Positions 60,418 to 64,000 of a stretch of DNA of 64,000 bases are shown piece after piece. The notes beneath the pieces were generated by a model that saw nothing but the letters and a program-made list of their open reading frames with translations, searched no databases and was not told the DNA's origin. A program made the translations under genes and the position numbers. Positions within the stretch are counted from its first letter, which is position 1; every line of letters begins with the position of its first letter. The stretch spans positions 4,650,001-4,714,000 of the forward strand of contig CAVSKO010000002.1 in NCBI GenBank assembly GCA_963728545.1, read 5' to 3'. This DNA is from DASUNP01 sp963728545 (GTDB taxonomy: Bacteria > Acidobacteriota > Blastocatellia > UBA7656).

Positions 60418-62940
60418 TTATTGCGCGCGCAGGATCGCCAGCGGTTTTCGCGAAAGCACGTCGAGCGTGGAGAGCGCGCCTACCACAACCACCAATAAGA
60501 CCGTGGCCGCGATGGCCGTAAAGTTGATCTCCGGCGTGAAGTTCCAGGGAATGTCGAATAAGAACCGCATCGTCACGTAAGAAAGCGCCACCGCCGCCAT
60601 AGACCCGATCAACCCTGCCACCAGCCCTATCAATCCATACTCGGCCAGAAGAATGACGAGCAGCGTTTTTCGCTTCGCCCCCAGCGTCTTTAAGACAGCC
60701 GCTTCATACACGCGTTGAAACTTTGTCATCGCAATCGAGCCGGTCAGTATCAGAGCGCCGCTTACGAAAACGAACCCTCCTATAAAAGAGATCACAAGAG
60801 AGATGGTGTTTAAGACGCGCTTGACGCTGCGCACGATATCGCTGACATCAATGATTGAGATGTTAGGGTACTGGTCGGTCATGGCGCGTTGAAAGCGCGC
60901 GCGGTCCGCCTCGTCGGCGGGCCCGTTGATCGGCGCGATCAGCGTTTGCGGCGCGTTCTCTAGCACGCCCGGCCTGAACAGCACCATAAAACCGGTGCGA
61001 GAATTCCGCCAATCTACGCGACGCAAGCTTGTCACGCGAGCCGTGATCTTTCGCCCCGCGATATCGAACGTCATATTGCCGCCGACATCAAGCCCGGCCA
61101 ATCCCTTCATGCTCTCTTCGACCGATATTTCCGGTTCAGCCGATGCGGTGGAGTCCCAGAACTCGCCTGCTATTATCTGCTCGTTCGCTTCGATATTAGG
61201 TCAATACGTGATCACGTATTCGCGCCCCAGCCGGCCCCGGTCCCGTCTCATCTCGGTTTGATCCAGGTCAACTTCAGTGCCGTTGATCGCAACTATGCGG
61301 GCGCGCAACGTCGGCACAAGCACGGGGGTCTCGCCCGACTGCTGCTCGACAATTTTTTTAACGCCCTCTTCCTGAGCTTTTTGAACGCCGAGCAAAAACA
61401 TGCTTGGCAGCCTGCCGCGCAGGCTTATATCAAATTCACGCGTGAGGTTGGATTGGATCAATTGAATGGCGACTACGAGAAATACTCCGAGTCCTACGGC
61501 CATGATAATGACTCGCGTCTGATTGCCCGGCCGGTAGAGACTGTTGATGGCCTGTTTGAGCGCGAACGACGAGACGGGTTTCGCGCGGCGCACCAGGGCG
61601 ATCAACAGGGTCGCCGACAGGTGAAGCGCCCCGGTTGTAATCGCGAGCCCTGCCAGGAAAAACAGCCCCACGCGAATCGAGCCTGCCTGCCAGGATACTA
61701 AAAAGATCAGCCCGAAAACGACTACCACAGCCACGGCCCAGCGGAAAACGTCTACCCGGCGTCGCTCTATGCCTGCGACTTCGCGCAAAAGCATGTTGGG
61801 CTTTATCTGGCGTATTCGCAGCAGCGGGAGCGCGGAAAAAAGTATCGAGATGATGATTCCGACGCCCAGCCCCTGGATGATTGCTCTTGCACTCAACTGA
61901 TAGCTCATGTAAGACGGGAGGCTGTCGGCCAGGTAGACGGAGATAAAATAGAGCGCGGTTTTTCCGAGCGCTATTCCCAGTAGACTGCCTGCCACGCCGA
62001 GCGCGACTATCTGAGCGAGGTAGACGAGCGTTATCTTGCCCCCGGTCCCGCCGACACACTTGAGCACAGCTATAGTCTTTTTCTTTTGATCTATAAAAAC
62101 GCGCGTGACGCTCGATATGCCGATCCCGCCCAGCACCAGTATCACAAGCCCCGTAAGCGAGGAATAATTTTCGGCGTTCGCCAGCTGCTCGTTCAGATTC
62201 TCTTGAGACTCTCTATACGAGCGGACGTTGACGAGGCTGTTTTTAAGCTCCGCTTTCAATTGCTTGACGAGCGTTTCGGTCTGCCCCTGGCGCACGCGAA
62301 AAAGTATCTTTCGCCGCGAGAGGCTGCCGAAGCCTACAAGCCCGGCTCGCTCAACCGCCGCGCGCTCGACGAAGACTCGCGGGCCGAGGCGAAATCCGCC
62401 TCCGATGCCCGGCTCTTGATTTATCACCGCGCGTATCTGAAAAGTCGAGTTGCCTATCTTTACTTCATCGCCGACCTGAAGCCCAAGGCGGTCCAACAGC
62501 GCAGGCTGGACGACAGCGCCCTGGTTTGCAATCAAGGCGTAATCGAACGGCGAGCCGTTCGACAGCTTGAAATCGCCGTAAAAAGGATAAGGCGGCTCAA
62601 TGCCTTTAAGATCGATCATCATCGCGCCTTCGCGCGCCGGGTCAGCGGGCCGCAGCATCGTGGGAGATTCGATCGTCTCAACCTGCTCCTCAACCATAGG
62701 GGCGGCGATGCGGTTGATGGTCGCGAGCGCCTCCTGGTTCCACACCCGCTCCGTGTCAACCTGCACGTCAGCCGTGAGCAGCGACCGGGCTTCGACGTTT
62801 ATGGCCTCGGCGGCGTTGCCTATCATCGAATGGAGCGCGACGATTGCGCCGACGCCGATTGCTATGCAGATAAAGAAAAACAGCAGCCTTCCCCAGGATG
62901 CTCTCAGCTCGCGCCGCGCCATTTGAAAGATGAATCTCAC
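60418..62940 (-). pseudogene. FtsX-like ABC permease interrupted by one in-frame TGA
   Basis: Two frames, 61201-62940 and 60418-61110, lie in the same phase, separated only by TGA at 61201-61203 and 30 sense codons. Together they give an 840-codon permease of the LolC/MacB/YbbP type: an N-terminal membrane segment, a periplasmic domain, three membrane segments, a second membrane block, and a final FtsX domain (VYEAAVLKTLGAKRKTLLVI). Across the stop the text reads REYVITY-stop-PNIEANEQIIAG. CGA (Arg) to TGA is the simplest cause. Without read-through, the last FtsX domain is lost. The neighbouring ATPase gene overlaps its start by 4 bases and is intact. Confidence 0.85.
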
Positions 62941-63674
62941 AGCCCCTTAACCTCCACAGCCGCGTCTTCTGTTTCCCGGTCCAGAGTTTCCGACTCACTA
63001 GTTTCCGACTCACTGTCAGATACGACGCGACCGTCTCTCAAAGAGATTCTTCGGTCGGCCATAGCCGCAAGGTCGTGATCGTGCGTGACTAAAACGAGCG
63101 TAGCTTTTCGCTTACGATTCATCGTGATCATAAGGTCGAGGACGTGCCGCCCGTTTCTCGAATCGAGATTGCCCGTGGGCTCATCCGCAAGCAGGATCGA
63201 TGGGTCGTTTGCAAAAGCGCGTGCGATGGCTACGCGCTGGCGCTCGCCGCCCGATAGCTGCGAAGGGTAGTGATGCGCGCGCGCCGTGAGGTCTACGTCT
63301 TCAAGCAGACCGCGAGCGCGCTGCGGGGCATCCCGCGCTCCGGCTATCTCCATCGGTATGAGAATATTTTCGAGCGCGGTGAGTGAAGGGATCAGATGAA
63401 ATGATTGAAAGACGAAACCTACCTTCTCTCCTCGAAGCTCGGCCAGCTGGTCTTCGCTCATTCTTGTGATCGCCTGCCCGTCAATGCGAATCTCGCCTGC
63501 CGTCGGCGCGTCGAGTCCCGCTATAAGTCCGAGCAGAGTAGATTTCCCGCTGCCGGAGGGCCCGACTATTGCGACGAACTGGGCGTCGGGGATAGTCAGG
63601 TCGAGCGAGTGAAGAATGGTCAACATTTCAGCGCCTGAAGGAACTTCTTTCGAAACACGGTATAATTCAATCAT
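62937..63674 (-). CDS. ABC exporter ATPase (LolD/MacB/YbbA-like)
   Basis: 245 residues from the ATG at 63674; an ATG at 63695 adds seven residues. Walker A GPSGSGKSTLLGL, Q-loop FQSFHLIPSLTALENI, signature LSGGERQRVAIARAF, Walker B SILLADEPTGNLD and H-loop VTHDHDLA are all intact. The C-terminus is Ser/Glu-rich (SESETSESETLD). With the FtsX-like permease it would extrude lipoproteins or lipophilic compounds. The 4-base overlap with the permease shows translational coupling. Confidence 0.92.
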   Translation of the reverse strand: MIELYRVSKEVPSGAEMLTILHSLDLTIPDAQFVAIVGPSGSGKSTLLGLIAGLDAPTAGEIRIDGQAITRMSEDQLAELRGEKVGFVFQSFHLIPSLTALENILIPMEIAGARDAPQRARGLLEDVDLTARAHHYPSQLSGGERQRVAIARAFANDPSILLADEPTGNLDSRNGRHVLDLMITMNRKRKATLVLVTHDHDLAAMADRRISLRDGRVVSDSESETSESETLDRETEDAAVEVKGL

Positions 63675-63771
63675 AATTGTATCTATTGCAAACAAGGGAA
63701 AGCAAAAGCAGCTTAATGCAAATATAATTGAACTTTGATAGCTTGCACTCTCTTTTTGCCTGCCCTTCTTT

Positions 63772-63823
63772 TTTGTTACTCGCTATGTTTTTGTTACCCG
63801 TTTGTTACCCGCTTCTGTATAAT
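63772..63823 (+). promoter_or_regulatory. Triple TTTGTTACYCG repeat and -10 box before the integrase
   Basis: TTTGTTACTCG at 63772-63782 and TTTGTTACCCG at 63790-63800 and 63801-63811, followed by TATAAT at 63818-63823. No good -35 box stands at the right distance, so the repeats may be operator or recombinase-binding sites. Confidence 0.45.
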
Positions 63824-63872
63824 AGCAAACAAGTGAAAGCTTAGATAGCAAAGTGCAAATGGAGTAACAAAG

Positions 63873-64000
63873 ATGAGCGTGAAACTTAGAAAAAAGAAGC
63901 TTGCCGATGGTCGGATTTCACTCTACCTGGACTATTACTCGAACGGTCAGAGGCAATATGAATTTCTCAAACTGTATTTGGTTAAGAACAAAGTTGAGAA
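63873..64000 (+). CDS. Tyrosine-recombinase/integrase N-terminus, cut by the window edge
   Basis: 42 codons from an ATG with GGAG eight bases upstream, open to the right edge. SVKLRKKKLADGRISLYLDY followed by YSNGQRQYEFLKLYLV matches the arm-binding domain that begins many integrases of conjugative and phage elements. The catalytic domain is outside the window. It probably marks the left border of an integrated element. Confidence 0.75.
   Translation, partial: MSVKLRKKKLADGRISLYLDYYSNGQRQYEFLKLYLVKNKVE

Noticed and set aside
61201..61203. TGA read as selenocysteine
   Set aside because: The position is not an active-site Cys, homologous text suggests Arg, and no hairpin of the right type was recognised after it.

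Overview
The window looks like chromosomal DNA of a Gram-negative bacterium, most likely an Acidobacteriota member of the Blastocatellia type. This is an inference from gene content. It has LpxA (lipid A), signal peptidase I, PilT, TonB-like proteins with long Gly/Pro linkers, LTD/IPT surface proteins, a CIRCE-controlled groESL operon and moderately high G+C. No rRNA is present to settle the taxonomy.

Layout. 1-1.7 kb: minus-strand pair of a SIR2-like protein and a STAND NTPase cut by the left edge, a probable defence module. 2.1-9.3 kb: secreted phosphatase, HNH protein, tRNA-Arg(TCG), a palindromic repeat, pilT with a zinc-ribbon/receiver-like partner, a glycine-zipper secreted protein, and an M1 aminopeptidase with HEAT repeats. 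9.5-21.9 kb: lpxA, two tandem exported paralogues (one fused to a Ca-binding tail), an HD-GYP/GAF/GGDEF protein, a subtilase with a hexapeptide tail, a DUF374 acyltransferase, lepB, a Yip1-like/TPR membrane protein and carA. 21.9-28.0 kb: a complete oligopeptide ABC importer operon (A-B-C-D-F). 28-38.3 kb: a second secreted phosphatase, two tandem secreted kinase-like proteins, a secreted M24 peptidase, an IS200-like/RAYT transposase between inverted palindromes, and a 1261-residue LTD/IPT protein. 38.5-47.3 kb: a small membrane protein, glpX, two membrane proteins, a frameshifted Ycf48-like lipoprotein, two TonB-like proteins, a Roadblock protein, and an ECF sigma/anti-sigma pair.

47.5-51.2 kb is a composite transposon. 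Two decayed ISAs1-like ends in inverted orientation enclose a low-G+C rifampin phosphotransferase gene and a broken SDR gene, and a 10-bp target duplication brackets the whole unit. Next come pta, an intact IS4-family element with its own 7-bp duplication lying 11 bp upstream of the groESL -35 box, and groES-groEL behind a consensus promoter and CIRCE operator. 56-60.2 kb holds a membrane-anchored TPR-CHAT protease and an unrecognised 259-residue partner. 60.4-63.7 kb is a LolD/MacB-like ABC exporter whose permease is interrupted by a single in-frame TGA. A tyrosine-recombinase gene starts at the right edge.

A recurring non-coding theme is heptanucleotide-based inverted repeats placed directly after stop codons (near 5.6, 19.3, 24.0, 40.3 and 41.5 kb). 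The best leads for new biology are the CHAT pair, the SIR2-STAND pair, the tandem kinase-like secreted proteins, and these repeats. The rph transposon is the clearest evolutionary event.
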